This document shows positions 16,970 to 25,875 of a stretch of 64,000 nt of DNA, piece after piece (positions within the stretch are counted from its first letter, which is position 1; every line of letters starts with the position of its first letter). The position numbers and the translations under genes are program-made. The notes below the pieces were generated by a model, which saw only the letters and a list, made by a program, of their open reading frames with translations, had not been told where the DNA came from and did no database searches. This stretch comes from Albimonas sp963816545 (GTDB taxonomy: Bacteria > Pseudomonadota > Alphaproteobacteria > Rhodobacterales > Rhodobacteraceae), in assembly GCA_963816545.1 (NCBI GenBank), contig CAWFLE010000006.1, forward strand, positions 248,001 to 312,000, given 5' to 3'.

Positions 16970-17784
16970 CGTCGGTCGATCCAGTCGAGGGTCAGGTCCG
17001 CCCAGCCTTCGGGGACGAGGTGCCCGCCGGGGTGGAGGGCGAAGGCGAGGTCTCCGTCCGGGCAGTCCCACTCGCGGATCAGGAAGGGGCCGCGGGCGCG
17101 GCTGTCGGTGGGGGCTTCGGCCGGGCAGCCGAGGACGTCGCGCAGCAGGTCGAGGCCCTGGAACAGGTCTCCCTGCGTGGCCGCGCCGCCGCCGACGGTG
17201 CGGCCCTCCAGCGGGACGACGTCGTCCGCCCAGCCGTGGGTGTGGAGCATCCTGAACCCGCCCGAGCAGCGGTCGGGCAGGGGCCGCCACAGGAGCCCGG
17301 CCACGGGCGCGTAGGCGGCGAAGATTCCGGGCGCGTCGCAGGCGATCCGCCAGACCATCATCCCGCCGCCGGAGAAGCCCGAGAGCAGCATCCTGGCGCG
17401 GTCGAGCGGCGCGCGGGCGGCGGCGTCCTCGGCGACGGCCCGGAGGAAGGCGACGTCGTCGCGGGTTCCGGCGGCGCCGCGGGAGTTCCAGGTTCCGCCG
17501 GCGTCGCCCGGCCGCCGCGGCAGGCCCTGCGGGGCGATCACCGCCCAGCCGCGCGCGAGGAAGGGGGCGGCCATGGCGGGCGAGGCGATCAGGTCCCCGG
17601 CGCGGCCTCCCCAGCCGTGCAGCGCGATGACGGCGGGGAAGGGGCCTTCGCCGTCGGGCAGGGAGAGGCGGTAGTCGCCCTCTCCGAACGGACCGCGGAC
17701 GGGGCAGGGGATCTGCGGCGCCTCGCAGGCCATGGCGGCGGAGGCGACGGCCCATGCGAGCGCGGCGAGGACGAGCGCCTTCAC
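16966..17784 (-). CDS. Secreted PHB-depolymerase/feruloyl-esterase-like hydrolase (LpqC family)
   Basis: A 272-residue alpha/beta hydrolase with an N-terminal signal peptide (VKALVLAALAWAVASAAMA) ending before C20, so it is exported and perhaps lipid-anchored. The fold motif ALHGWGG and the triad S138 (GFSGGG), D187 or D188 (HGWADD) and H255 (HPGGH) are visible, as in the LpqC/COG3509 esterases. It starts with GTG at 17784 inside a GTGA overlap with the broken methyltransferase gene. The same frame continues upstream through that gene, but the signal peptide marks the true start. It likely cleaves esters of polymers or sugars in the periplasm; the substrate is not shown. Confidence 0.85.
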   Translation of the reverse strand: MKALVLAALAWAVASAAMACEAPQIPCPVRGPFGEGDYRLSLPDGEGPFPAVIALHGWGGRAGDLIASPAMAAPFLARGWAVIAPQGLPRRPGDAGGTWNSRGAAGTRDDVAFLRAVAEDAAARAPLDRARMLLSGFSGGGMMVWRIACDAPGIFAAYAPVAGLLWRPLPDRCSGGFRMLHTHGWADDVVPLEGRTVGGGAATQGDLFQGLDLLRDVLGCPAEAPTDSRARGPFLIREWDCPDGDLAFALHPGGHLVPEGWADLTLDWIDRR

Positions 17785-18580
17785 GCCTTCGCCGTGATGC
17801 AGAGGTTCACGGGCGGGCGGAGGTGGTTCTGAGGCGGACGCCGGGGGGGCGCCCCGCTCCTCGGCCAGGCCGGGCCGATTGTCCCGGACCGGATGCTCGC
17901 CCTCCCGCACCGCCTCGATCCGCAGGCCGGCGGCGGGGAGCGCCGCGACCAGCGGGGAGATCGGGCGGACCCGCTTGTGGTCGGCGAGGTCGGGGAGCGC
18001 CTCCGGATCGCCGGCGCCGGTTTCGGCGGCCCTGAAGGTCGGCGGCCGATCGGGCGTGCGCCGGGTGAAACGGGGGGCGAGGCCGGTGGGCGTCGGGTCC
18101 ATCGCCTGAGTGGTCGGGGGCGCGTCCTGGAGGGACAGCCGTCCGCCCGGCCCGAGCCGCGCCGCGGCCTGCCGCGCCCGGCCCTCGAGATCGGGGAGCC
18201 GGTTGAACACGCCCCAGGCGACGTGGACGAGGCCGAAGCGGTCGGCGCCGAGGGTCCGCGCCGCGTCCAGCACGCCCGCCTCATGGGAGGCCGCCTGCAG
18301 GCCGGCCCGCGCCGCGAGGTCCATCGACGCCGCCGCGACGGGCGGGACGCCCAGCCCCGCCGCCCCGACGCTCGGTGGCGGGACCGAAACGGCGCCGGAG
18401 ATGCGCGACCCTTCGCCCCGCGACCGGATCGGGCAGGTCCTCCTCGATCCCCTCCAGCCGGTCGCGGCTCGCGAGGAACGCCTCCGTGCCGCAGAAGCGC
18501 ATCCGGTCCCGGGCAGCGATCCGCGCCCGCGCGTCCCGGCGGCGGTTGGCGTCCAGCGCGGCTTGTCGGGGCGGCGTCAT
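17781..18580 (-). pseudogene. Class I SAM-dependent methyltransferase, broken by two frameshifts
   Basis: Pieces of one methyltransferase lie in three frames. The N-terminus, from ATG 18580, reads RFCGTEAFLASRDRLEGIE up to VAGRRVAHL near 18375. The middle continues in a second frame (GAAGLGVPPVAAASMDLAAR, then DRFGLVHVAWGVFNRLPDLE and LGPGGRL), and the C-terminus in a third frame ends PPVNLCITAKA at 17781. Together they give the usual order of this family: the SAM-binding strand, motif IV and the beta-sheet end. The glycine-rich SAM loop is degraded (HLRRRFGPAT). It is coupled to the esterase by GTGA, so it was once part of that operon. Decay looks real here because several sites are lost. 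Confidence 0.6.
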
Positions 18581-18692
18581 GGGGGTCCTCCGGCTGCGGC
18601 GACAATGCGGGGAATGGAGGGCCGGGGGAAGGGCGAAGACGCAGGCGCGGGGGAGAGGCGCCTGGCGGGATGAGGGGGTGGCCGGGGCGAGG

Positions 18693-19919
18693 TCACCGAA
18701 CTCGACGTCAAGGAGGCCCGGGACCGATGGATCCTCGCCTGGACCTCGACCGTCACCGACACGCTGACCGCCGTGACGACCACCGGGCAGTATTCGGCGG
18801 GCATCGCTTTGGCCAGGCGGCGCCGGCCCATTTCCACCCCGGAACGCGCGCTGCCGAGACCCTGACCGTCACGATCTACCATAGCCTCGACGCGGGCTCG
18901 ACCCGGGTGGCCTGCAACACGTTCACCGTCGCCGCGGGGGATGCTCCGCCCAAGCCCATCGGGCCGCCGGTTCCGGGAAAGCTGTTCCGCATCGGGGTCA
19001 AGTCGAGCGCGGGTTCCAACCAGCCCACGGTGGTCATCAAGCACGCCATCGGCGCGCTCAACGGAGCCGGATCCATGGCGCTGGACTTCGGGCTCTCGCC
19101 GGTCAGGCCACGGGCCGTGGCCGGTTCGCCCGGAGCTGACGGCGGCGCCGGACCTGTGGCGGGGCTGCGTGTCGGCGCTGGCGTTGAGGAGCCCGCAAGA
19201 GACGGATGCCGTCGACGCCGCGACCTGGACCAGACCGGGCTCTCCGACGACGACGGTGGGCACGAGAGGCCCCGCCGTCCGATGTGTGGCCTCATCGGGT
19301 CAAGGACCGACGCGCTCCGGTCTTCCCGCGCTGACGCAGACGCAGCGTTCCTGGGTGCTGCCTGGCGCAGTCAGGCGAACCGCACGGGCTTCGAGCGGCC
19401 GGTCGATTTGGGCGTGACGACGAAGGGTCCGCATCCATCAACTCGGGGCGCGCGCTGCGGACCAACAGCGACACGCCGGCGAATGTCGGCTGGGGCGTCG
19501 TCTCGGCGGGGGACACGGCCGTCTTCGGATACTCGCACGATGTGGACGAAACCGTCAGGACCTACCGCGACGGCCAGCTGATCGACGCCAACTCCTCCGC
19601 CAGCCGACCGCCCTTCGTCGGCAGCGTCACGCTGGGGCGGGAGCTGGCGGACGCATCGGACTCGGCTGACGTCGACCTGATGTTCTGGGGCTCTGGATCC
19701 GGAGGCTCAGCGCTGAAGAGCACCGGCATGTCGCCGCCGATCCCTTCGTCATGCTCCGCCCCTCGCCTGCGCTTCTGCCGATGCTGTGGGGCGACAGCGG
19801 GGCCACCACCTGAACCCTCGAAGCAGGCCCTGCGCGTCCTCTCGGCCGTCCCCGCGGGGATGATCGCCTCTGGTCAGGCGGCGGCCCTGACGGCGGTGCG
19901 CAGGCTGGCGGCCGGGTAG
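18693..19919 (+). pseudogene. Broken gene with a LamG-like domain, phage or surface-protein type
   Basis: No intact frame exists, but coherent protein segments appear in successive frames. VTELDVKEARDRWILAWTST runs from about 18695, and TLTVTIYHSLDAGSTRVACN with VTVAAGDAPP-like strands from 18861. Much further on, ALRTNSDTPANVGWGVVSAG and DETVRTYRDGQLIDANSSAS run into PPFVGSVTLGRELADASD (about 19455-19690). The last part has the look of a concanavalin/LamG domain, in which a short DG-loop strand follows a beta strand. Such domains occur in phage tail proteins and bacterial adhesins. The frame ends at a stop at 19917. At least three frameshifts separate the pieces, so it is not functional. Homology is from sequence feel, not a search. 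Confidence 0.45.
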
Positions 19920-20137
19920 GCCACGGCCGATGGGGCGGCGGTCGATCTTGCGGCCCGGAAGGTCCTCGCCGCGGCGCCGGGCGACGCGGAGGTGCTTCAG
20001 GAGGAGGATGTTGGCGGGATCTGCGATTCAGGCGCCCTTCAACCGGCTCGAAAGGGCTGACAGGTTCTTGCGCGAACGCGCCAACATCTTTTGCGGGCTA
20101 CAACAGACGAGCCCGATCGCCCGAAAGAATGCGGGGC

Positions 20138-21385
20138 TCAGGTCGAACGGCGCAGGTCGTCGTAGACCGAGACGATCTCCTTGACATGGCGGTCGCCTGA
20201 GAAGGCGTGGAGCGCGTGTCGCTTCGCCGCCTCGGCCATTCGCGCGCGCTCGTCCTCATGGCGCAGAAGCCGCAGGATCGGAGAGACGAAGCTCTCCGGG
20301 CGCCCGGGGTCGATCAGATAGCCGGTCCGGCCGTCCTCGATCGCCTCCGGATTTCCGCCGTGACGGTAGGCGACCACCACCGTCCCCAGCAGCATCGCCT
20401 CGACGAGCGTCCGCCCGAATGGCTCGTTCATCGCCGGCACGGCGAGGACGTCGAGCGCGGCGATGTGGCGCTCGATCGGGCGGCGGAACCCCATGAGGCG
20501 GATGCGATCGGAGACCCCGAGTTCCGCCGCCCGGCGCAGCATCGCCTCATCCAGCGGCGGTCCGCCTTCGCGCGGCGTGCCATACGCGAGGCCCATCACC
20601 GGCAGGTCCGGCGCCGCCGCCTTCAGATGCGCAATGGCTTCGACCAGATCGACCGGGCGCTTGCGCTCGACCAGCGTGCCGACGATGCCGACGAACCGCG
20701 TCCGCGGGTCGCAGCCGACCTCCCGGACCAGCGCGGCGCGCGCCTCGGCGGCGTCCACGGGCGGCGGAACTTCAAAGGGCGAGCGGACGACGCGGAACCT
20801 GCTTTCGATGGACGCGATCGGCTTTCTGGGCCGTGCGAATTCGGAGACGGCAACGATCCGGTCCGCGAGCAACGGCGCGAGCAGGTTCACGCCCTGCGCG
20901 TCGGGATCGCTTCGGTGGTGCCAGATCAACGGCGTCCGCGCGAGCGCGGCGGCGACCGCCCACCTGACATGGATGCGGCCGTCATTGGTGTGGACGAGGT
21001 CGATGCCGCGCCGACGGAGGTAGCCCGTCATCCGGGGGAGCGCGCTCGCGAGGTAGCGTGCCACGTCGCCGGCGCCGTGGAGCCGGGTCCCCACAGCGCC
21101 CACAGGCTGCAGGATCTCCGGCGCGGGCAGAAGTTCGTACTCGAGGCCGAGCTCGTGGATCAGGCGCACGAGGGGGCCGCCGTCGCGGTGGATCCCGACG
21201 ATCGGGCGGTACCGGTCGTGCCCGGCCAGGGCGGCGGCGAGCTTAAGCGAGGACAGATGGCTGCCGCCTGTGGGGCCGTCTCCGCCGACATAGGGGAACA
21301 GGACCCGGGCCCGCCCGTCCTCCTCCGGGGCCGGCGCGGCTGTCGCCGGATCCGGGATGATCGGGCGGCGATCTTCGGCGATCAT
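20138..21385 (-). CDS. Glycosyltransferase family 4
   Basis: A 415-residue GT4 (GT-B fold) enzyme that should add a sugar to the growing lipid-linked repeat unit at the inner face of the membrane. The N-terminal acceptor domain has the glycine loop YVGGDGPTGGSHLSS. The C-terminal donor domain has VGIVGTLVERKRPVDLVEAI and the nucleotide-binding EPFGRTLVEAMLLGTVVVAY, followed by GNPEAIEDGRTGYL. It starts in an ATGA overlap with the frameshifted sulfotransferase gene. Sugar donor and acceptor are unknown. It is the outermost gene on the left of the polysaccharide locus. Confidence 0.9.
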   Translation of the reverse strand: MIAEDRRPIIPDPATAAPAPEEDGRARVLFPYVGGDGPTGGSHLSSLKLAAALAGHDRYRPIVGIHRDGGPLVRLIHELGLEYELLPAPEILQPVGAVGTRLHGAGDVARYLASALPRMTGYLRRRGIDLVHTNDGRIHVRWAVAAALARTPLIWHHRSDPDAQGVNLLAPLLADRIVAVSEFARPRKPIASIESRFRVVRSPFEVPPPVDAAEARAALVREVGCDPRTRFVGIVGTLVERKRPVDLVEAIAHLKAAAPDLPVMGLAYGTPREGGPPLDEAMLRRAAELGVSDRIRLMGFRRPIERHIAALDVLAVPAMNEPFGRTLVEAMLLGTVVVAYRHGGNPEAIEDGRTGYLIDPGRPESFVSPILRLLRHEDERARMAEAAKRHALHAFSGDRHVKEIVSVYDDLRRST

Positions 21386-22348
21386 GCTTCGGCGTCGCTG
21401 CGCGCAGGGTCGGGCAGGTAGCCGTAGCGCCTGAGCATCCAGCCGCCGAGCCGCCGCACCGTCTGCTGCTGGACCGCCGGCATGCGCAATCGCCAGGCCG
21501 CGTCCTGGGAGAGCGGCCGCGCGCCCTTCATCCGGCTGCGGTTGCCGGCCATCTGGTGCTCCGCCGCCACGGGGTCGCCGCGGCCAAGCGCGGCGGCCGT
21601 GGCGGCCAGATCGACGCCGGACATCGCGCCGATCCTGCGCAAGGCCCCTTCGGGGTCGCGGACGAAGTCCTCGTAGCGCAGCCGCAGGAAGCGTTCTCGA
21701 CCGACACGGCGGCAGGCACGCTCCGTGGCGATGTTGACGAGGCTCCAGCGAACGGCTGTGCGCGCAGGCGATTTCGGCCGGATCTCCTTCTGCAGGCCGA
21801 CCGCGACGTCCCTCCGGTAGGGCTGGAGAAGCGACCAGGCCACGCCGCGGCCGTCCCGGATGAGGTGGACGACGCGCAGATCGATCCCTTCGATCCGCGA
21901 CAGCGCGAGCGCGCGGCCGGGCAGCTTCGAGGAGTTCGACGATGGCGGCGCAGCCCGTCTCCTCGGCCACGGCGCGGAACAGGGCGCGGGTGAGATGGGC
22001 GTAGCGCTCGAATGCGTCGCCTGCCGGCGCGCCACCGCCCAGCACTGAGCCGAGGGCCTCGAACCGCCGCTGCAGCGCATGGTAGTGGTCAAGGTCGTCC
22101 AGACCCTCGGCCTCCCAGCGCGCCATTATTGCGCGCCAGAGGGTGCAGCAGCGGATAGGCTTGCCGCAGGCGCAGTATTCATGATTGCGCCAGACGTGGC
22201 GGGAGAGCGCCGCGAGTTCCCCGGCGCCGAAGACCTTGGGATCCGCGCCGATGGCCACGTCGAGGATCGTTGAGCCGCTGCGACCGTAACCAGCGATATA
22301 AATGACCTTGAGCAAAAAACTGTTCCCCATCAAAAAGCGGAAATTCAC
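21382..22348 (-). pseudogene. Sulfotransferase, one-base frameshift
   Basis: The N-terminal frame carries the 5' phosphosulfate loop AGYGRSGSTILD just after the start. The C-terminal frame carries LPGRALALSRIEGIDLR, DLRVVHLIRDGRG and YEDFVRDPEGALRRIG, the 3' phosphate-binding parts of PAPS-dependent sulfotransferases. The frames separate at 21935-21936, where an extra base turns the expected IVDSSK into a missense tail. Removing one base gives a continuous protein of about 321 residues. TTG at 22315 is a good alternative start because GGGGA lies upstream and the protein then opens LKVIYIAGYG. Sulfate esters on the polysaccharide would be its product if the gene is intact. Confidence 0.85.
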
Positions 22349-22451
22349 TTCGATGCAAGGCGTGCTGCTTTCCCAGCTGCCTTTTGTTCATGCGCTTGGT
22401 CAGACGAAAGCACTGTCTCGACCGGCGCGCTTGCCGAGTTACAAAATTCTC

Positions 22452-22480
22452 TTTGACAATTATGCAGGCAGGCAACTTAA
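22452..22480 (+). promoter_or_regulatory. Possible promoter for the methyltransferase operon
   Basis: The divergent gap 22349-22585 is distinctly AT-richer than its surroundings. TTGACA at about 22452 matches a -35 box exactly, and CTTAAT sits 17 bases later as a weak -10. It would drive the methyltransferase and the glycosyltransferase that follow. Confidence 0.35.
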
Positions 22481-22585
22481 TCAGACTCGATAATATAGAA
22501 TTAATATTAACTCAGAATGAACCTGAAATTCATTTCAACGTCACCACGCCCTTCCGACAGGGAGCCGGCGTGGCCAGGAGGCTCC

Positions 22586-23458
22586 ATGCTCACCGCCCGC
22601 GACTTCTTCTTTGGAGACGGCGCTGCCGACGAAGCCGACGAGGCCGCCTTCTTCAACTCCCTGAAGATGCGCAACGGCACCTTCAAGACCACCAGGCGGG
22701 ACCGCTTCGACGACCTTGCGCCACGACTGGTCGAAGCGCTGAGAGCGCGGCTGGGACCCTCCTTCGAGATCCTCGATGTCGGCGCCTCGTCGGGCGCAAG
22801 CTCGGTGCAGCTGCTCGAGGCGCTTCTGGCGGCAGGGGCGGCGCCCCGCGTCACCGCCACCGACCTTTTCGTGGAGGCGAGGCTGGTCGAAGTCATGCCC
22901 GGCCTGCGCGCCCTGATCGACGAAAAGGGCTGGCCGCTCCAGTACGAGATCCTCGGCCTGCCGGCGCGTCCCTGGATCCGCCGGCTGGACTACGTGACGC
23001 TCGCCGCAGCGCCGCGCGCGGCGCTGCGGCGGCTTCTCGCGCCTCGTCTCGCCCGGCTGGCGCGCGAGAGGGCAGGCCGTCGCGCGACGCTCGTGACCCG
23101 GCGCTTCGAGACCTCTCCGAACATGACGCTGATCCGGGACGACATCCTCATCCGTCGGCAGGAGTTCGAGCGCCGCTTCGATTTCGTGCGCGCCGCCAAC
23201 ATCCTGCATCGGGACTACTTCACCGAAGAGCAGCTGGCCCGGGCCGTGGGCAACGTCGCCGCCTATCTGAAGGGGCCGGGGTCGCTGTTTCTCGCGTGCC
23301 GGACCTCGACCCGGACGGCGGAGAACGCGGCCACCCTGTTCGAGATGGGCCGGGACGGACGGTTGCTGGCGCTGGAGCATTTCGGCGCCGCTACGGAGAT
23401 CGAGCCCATCGTCCTCGCCCATCGCGGGCGCGTCGCCGCGGCCGCGGCGTCGGCCTGA
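22586..23458 (+). CDS. SAM-dependent methyltransferase-like protein
   Basis: A 290-residue protein from the ATG at 22586, which has AGGAGG four bases upstream; the ATG at 22517 is in frame but has no ribosome binding site. Motif I is EILDVGASSGASSVQLLEAL, and a later FVRAANILHRDYFTEEQL segment matches the motif IV/helix region of CheR-like and class I methyltransferases. The last part, VAAYLKGPGSLFLACRT, is motif VI. It could methylate a sugar or a phosphate-linked group of the polysaccharide. The first ~40 residues are not related to the fold. Substrate unknown. Confidence 0.75.
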   Translation: MLTARDFFFGDGAADEADEAAFFNSLKMRNGTFKTTRRDRFDDLAPRLVEALRARLGPSFEILDVGASSGASSVQLLEALLAAGAAPRVTATDLFVEARLVEVMPGLRALIDEKGWPLQYEILGLPARPWIRRLDYVTLAAAPRAALRRLLAPRLARLARERAGRRATLVTRRFETSPNMTLIRDDILIRRQEFERRFDFVRAANILHRDYFTEEQLARAVGNVAAYLKGPGSLFLACRTSTRTAENAATLFEMGRDGRLLALEHFGAATEIEPIVLAHRGRVAAAAASA

Positions 23459-23489
23459 GCGCGCGGCCGGGTCGGGAGCGGGAGGCGGC

Positions 23490-24638
23490 ATGTCCATGCA
23501 TCTGATCACAAACTTCGAGGCTCGGGCGGGGGCGGAGAGCATGCTCGCCCGCTATCTCGCGCACAGCCCCGAGCAGGGCGCCGAACTGGTCTCCCTGCGC
23601 CAGATCTCAGCGGTCAACCGGACGCTGGTCGGGAACGGCGACGTGACCTTCCGGAGCCTCGGCGCCCGAAGCCCGGCAGGGCTGGCCGGCGCCATAGCGA
23701 GGCTCGCCGGACGCTTCAGGGCGGCGCCGCCGGACCGTCTCGTGTGCTGGATGTATCACGCGATGGTGGTCGGCTCGCTGGCGGTCTGCGCCTCGGGCCG
23801 GCGGATCCCGACCTTCTGGATGGTCCGCCAGTCGCTCGACGACCCGGCTTCGCTGTCCCGCAGCTCCCGCCTCGCGATCCTCGCCGCAGCGCGACTCTCG
23901 GGGCGCGCGGACGGCATCCTCTACAATTCCGAGCGTGCGCGCGGCCTTCACCGGCGGCGGGGCTTCTCCGCCCGCAACGACGCGATGATACCGAACGGCT
24001 TCCTCATGCCGGAGATCGTGCCGGCGCGGGATCGCTCGCCGCAGGTGTTCGGGATCGCTGCAAGGGTGCACCCGCAGAAGGACCACGTCACCTTCCTGGC
24101 GGCGGCGGCGCGCGTGGCCAGGAGCCTCCCGGAGGCGCGCTTCGTCCTTGCCGGGCGCGGAACGGAAGCCGGGGCGCCGAAGATCGAGCGCTTGATCGCG
24201 GAGAGCGGGATCGGGCGCGATCGCCTGTCGTTGCGCGGGGAGTTGCCCGATCTGTCCTCCTTCTACCAGGAGATCGACGCGCTGGTGCTCTCGTCGCGGA
24301 CCGAAGGGTTTCCGAACGTGGTCGGCGAGGCGATGAGTTGGGGTCGGCCCGTGGTGACGACGGATGTCGGCGACGCTGCGGCGGTGGTCGGCGATGCGGG
24401 GCGGGTCGTGCCTGCCGGCGACCCGGATGCGCTGGCGGCCGCGATGGAGGATTTCGCCCGGATCGCGCCCGAGGCGTGGGCGGCGCTCGGCCGCGCCGCG
24501 AGGGAGAGGGTGGAGGCGCGCTACGGCATCGATGCGGTCTGCGCCCGGATCGCGGCCTTCGTGGGCGAGCGGAAGGCCCCGGACCCGGCCGCGGAAGCTG
24601 CCGTCTACCGGCCCGCTAGCCCGAGCCGCGCGCGATAG
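23490..24638 (+). CDS. Glycosyltransferase family 4
   Basis: A 382-residue GT-B protein. The donor domain shows FGIAARVHPQKDHVTFLAAA, a characteristic RLSLRGELPD segment, and LSSRTEGFPNVVGEAMSWGR, the E(x7)E-type motif of retaining GT4 enzymes. GGGAGG lies four bases before the ATG. It follows the methyltransferase gene by 31 bases and overlaps the convergent SGNH gene by 34 bases at its end. It should transfer one hexose or deoxyhexose unit; which one is unknown. Confidence 0.9.
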   Translation: MSMHLITNFEARAGAESMLARYLAHSPEQGAELVSLRQISAVNRTLVGNGDVTFRSLGARSPAGLAGAIARLAGRFRAAPPDRLVCWMYHAMVVGSLAVCASGRRIPTFWMVRQSLDDPASLSRSSRLAILAAARLSGRADGILYNSERARGLHRRRGFSARNDAMIPNGFLMPEIVPARDRSPQVFGIAARVHPQKDHVTFLAAAARVARSLPEARFVLAGRGTEAGAPKIERLIAESGIGRDRLSLRGELPDLSSFYQEIDALVLSSRTEGFPNVVGEAMSWGRPVVTTDVGDAAAVVGDAGRVVPAGDPDALAAAMEDFARIAPEAWAALGRAARERVEARYGIDAVCARIAAFVGERKAPDPAAEAAVYRPASPSRAR

Positions 24639-25796
24639 CTGTCGGCCAGGGCGCAGTCCGGGGTGATCTCGAGATCGGCCCGGGGGTCGAATTCCGGCGC
24701 GTCGACGCCGATCGAGGCCGCCACCGCCTTGGCGACCAGGTATTGGCCGAAGCGGTTGAGGTGTCCGTCCGCGCCGTAGGCGTCCGCGACGCCGCCGGCC
24801 TCTAGGGCGGGGCGGAGATCGAGGACGTGGACATGGGCCCGCCGCTTGGCCAGATCCTCCAGCAGCGCGCGCTGGACGTCGGCCACCTCGCGCGCCTCCG
24901 GCGACGCCCACTCGTTGACGTCGGGGATCACGACGATCAGCAGGGCGGATCGGCGGCGGCCGGTCTCCTCCGCGAACTGGGCGAGGAGCGCCTCGGCAAG
25001 CAGAACGAGTTCTCGGCGCGCCTCCGGATCGGGGGCGGAGGCGGCAGGCCGGAGCCTTCGCCTCATCTCGCCAAAGAAGCGATAGGCGCGCGAGTTGTCG
25101 TGCAGGAAGACCTTGAGGGCGGATGGCTCGGGCCTGACCTCCGGGCGCGGCGGGCCCTTGAGAACTTCGCCGTCCTTGAGCATCCATCCCGCCTTCGCAT
25201 TGTCCGTGAGGTCGTTGCCGACGAAGTAGCCGAGGACGACGAGGCGATGGGGAACGTCCGACGCGACGGCGCGGTAGGCCCGGAGCGCGTCGCCCGTCCC
25301 CCAACCTCCGAGGGCGTAGGTGCGGAAACCTTCGTCGGCGGTCCATTCGTCCAGGAGCGCAGGATAGGACTCGCTGCTGTTGACCAGGGAGCCGCGCGTG
25401 AAGGAGTCCCCCGAATACGAGAGCGTCGATCCGCCCGCTGTCCCGCATGTCCCGGAAGCCGAGCGGGTTCGTGAGGGTCAGCTTCCAGCCCTCGTACTCG
25501 TGCAGGCGTTCGTAGAACAGCGCGCTCGCCGGTTCGGTGAACCCGAAGGCGTCCGAGGGGACGACGGCGGCGGCCTCACCCTCGCAGAAACGTTGCTCCC
25601 GCAGTCCCACCGGCTGCAGATGCGGAAAGGCGTAGAGCAGAAGCTCGATCGACAGAAGCCCGATGGCGCAGGCCGCGACGACGGCGGCCAGCCTCGAGGC
25701 CACGGCGCGCAGGACCGGAAAGCGGGCGCGCCGCAGCCGCCCGCGGAGCGGACGGGGATCGCCGGATGAACCGACGTTGGAACAGCTTTCGTCCAT
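24605..25796 (-). pseudogene. SGNH-type hydrolase/acyltransferase, one-base frameshift
   Basis: A membrane-anchored protein (helix near VVAACAIGLLSIELLLYAF) with an extracytoplasmic SGNH domain. In the frame as written the catalytic block I is lost: a run of five C at 25408-25412 has one base too many. Removing it gives LVFGDSFTRGSLVNSSESYP, the serine block, in frame with the later FVGNDLTDN and DGHLNRFGQ, which carry the block III Asn and the catalytic Asp/His. About 396 residues result. The start at 25796 has GGAG seven bases upstream; an ATG at 25802 is too close to it. It resembles the O-acetyl transfer proteins of the AlgX/AlgJ type and may acetylate the polysaccharide. Shares an operon with the carbamoyltransferase. 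Confidence 0.8.
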
Positions 25797-25875
25797 TCTC
25801 ATGCTCCACCGGGAAGGCGGCCCCGCGACCGGACCGGGCGTCTCCGCGGGACCGCCGCCTCAGCGGGATCCGGGC

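Noticed and set aside
16966..18324. A methyltransferase-esterase fusion protein
   Set aside because: The joined frame is open by chance; the esterase has its own start with a signal peptide and the methyltransferase C-terminus is in another frame.
20138..22348. A 736-residue sulfotransferase-glycosyltransferase fusion
   Set aside because: The central part of the frame is nonsense; a one-base shift gives a normal sulfotransferase whose stop overlaps the glycosyltransferase start.
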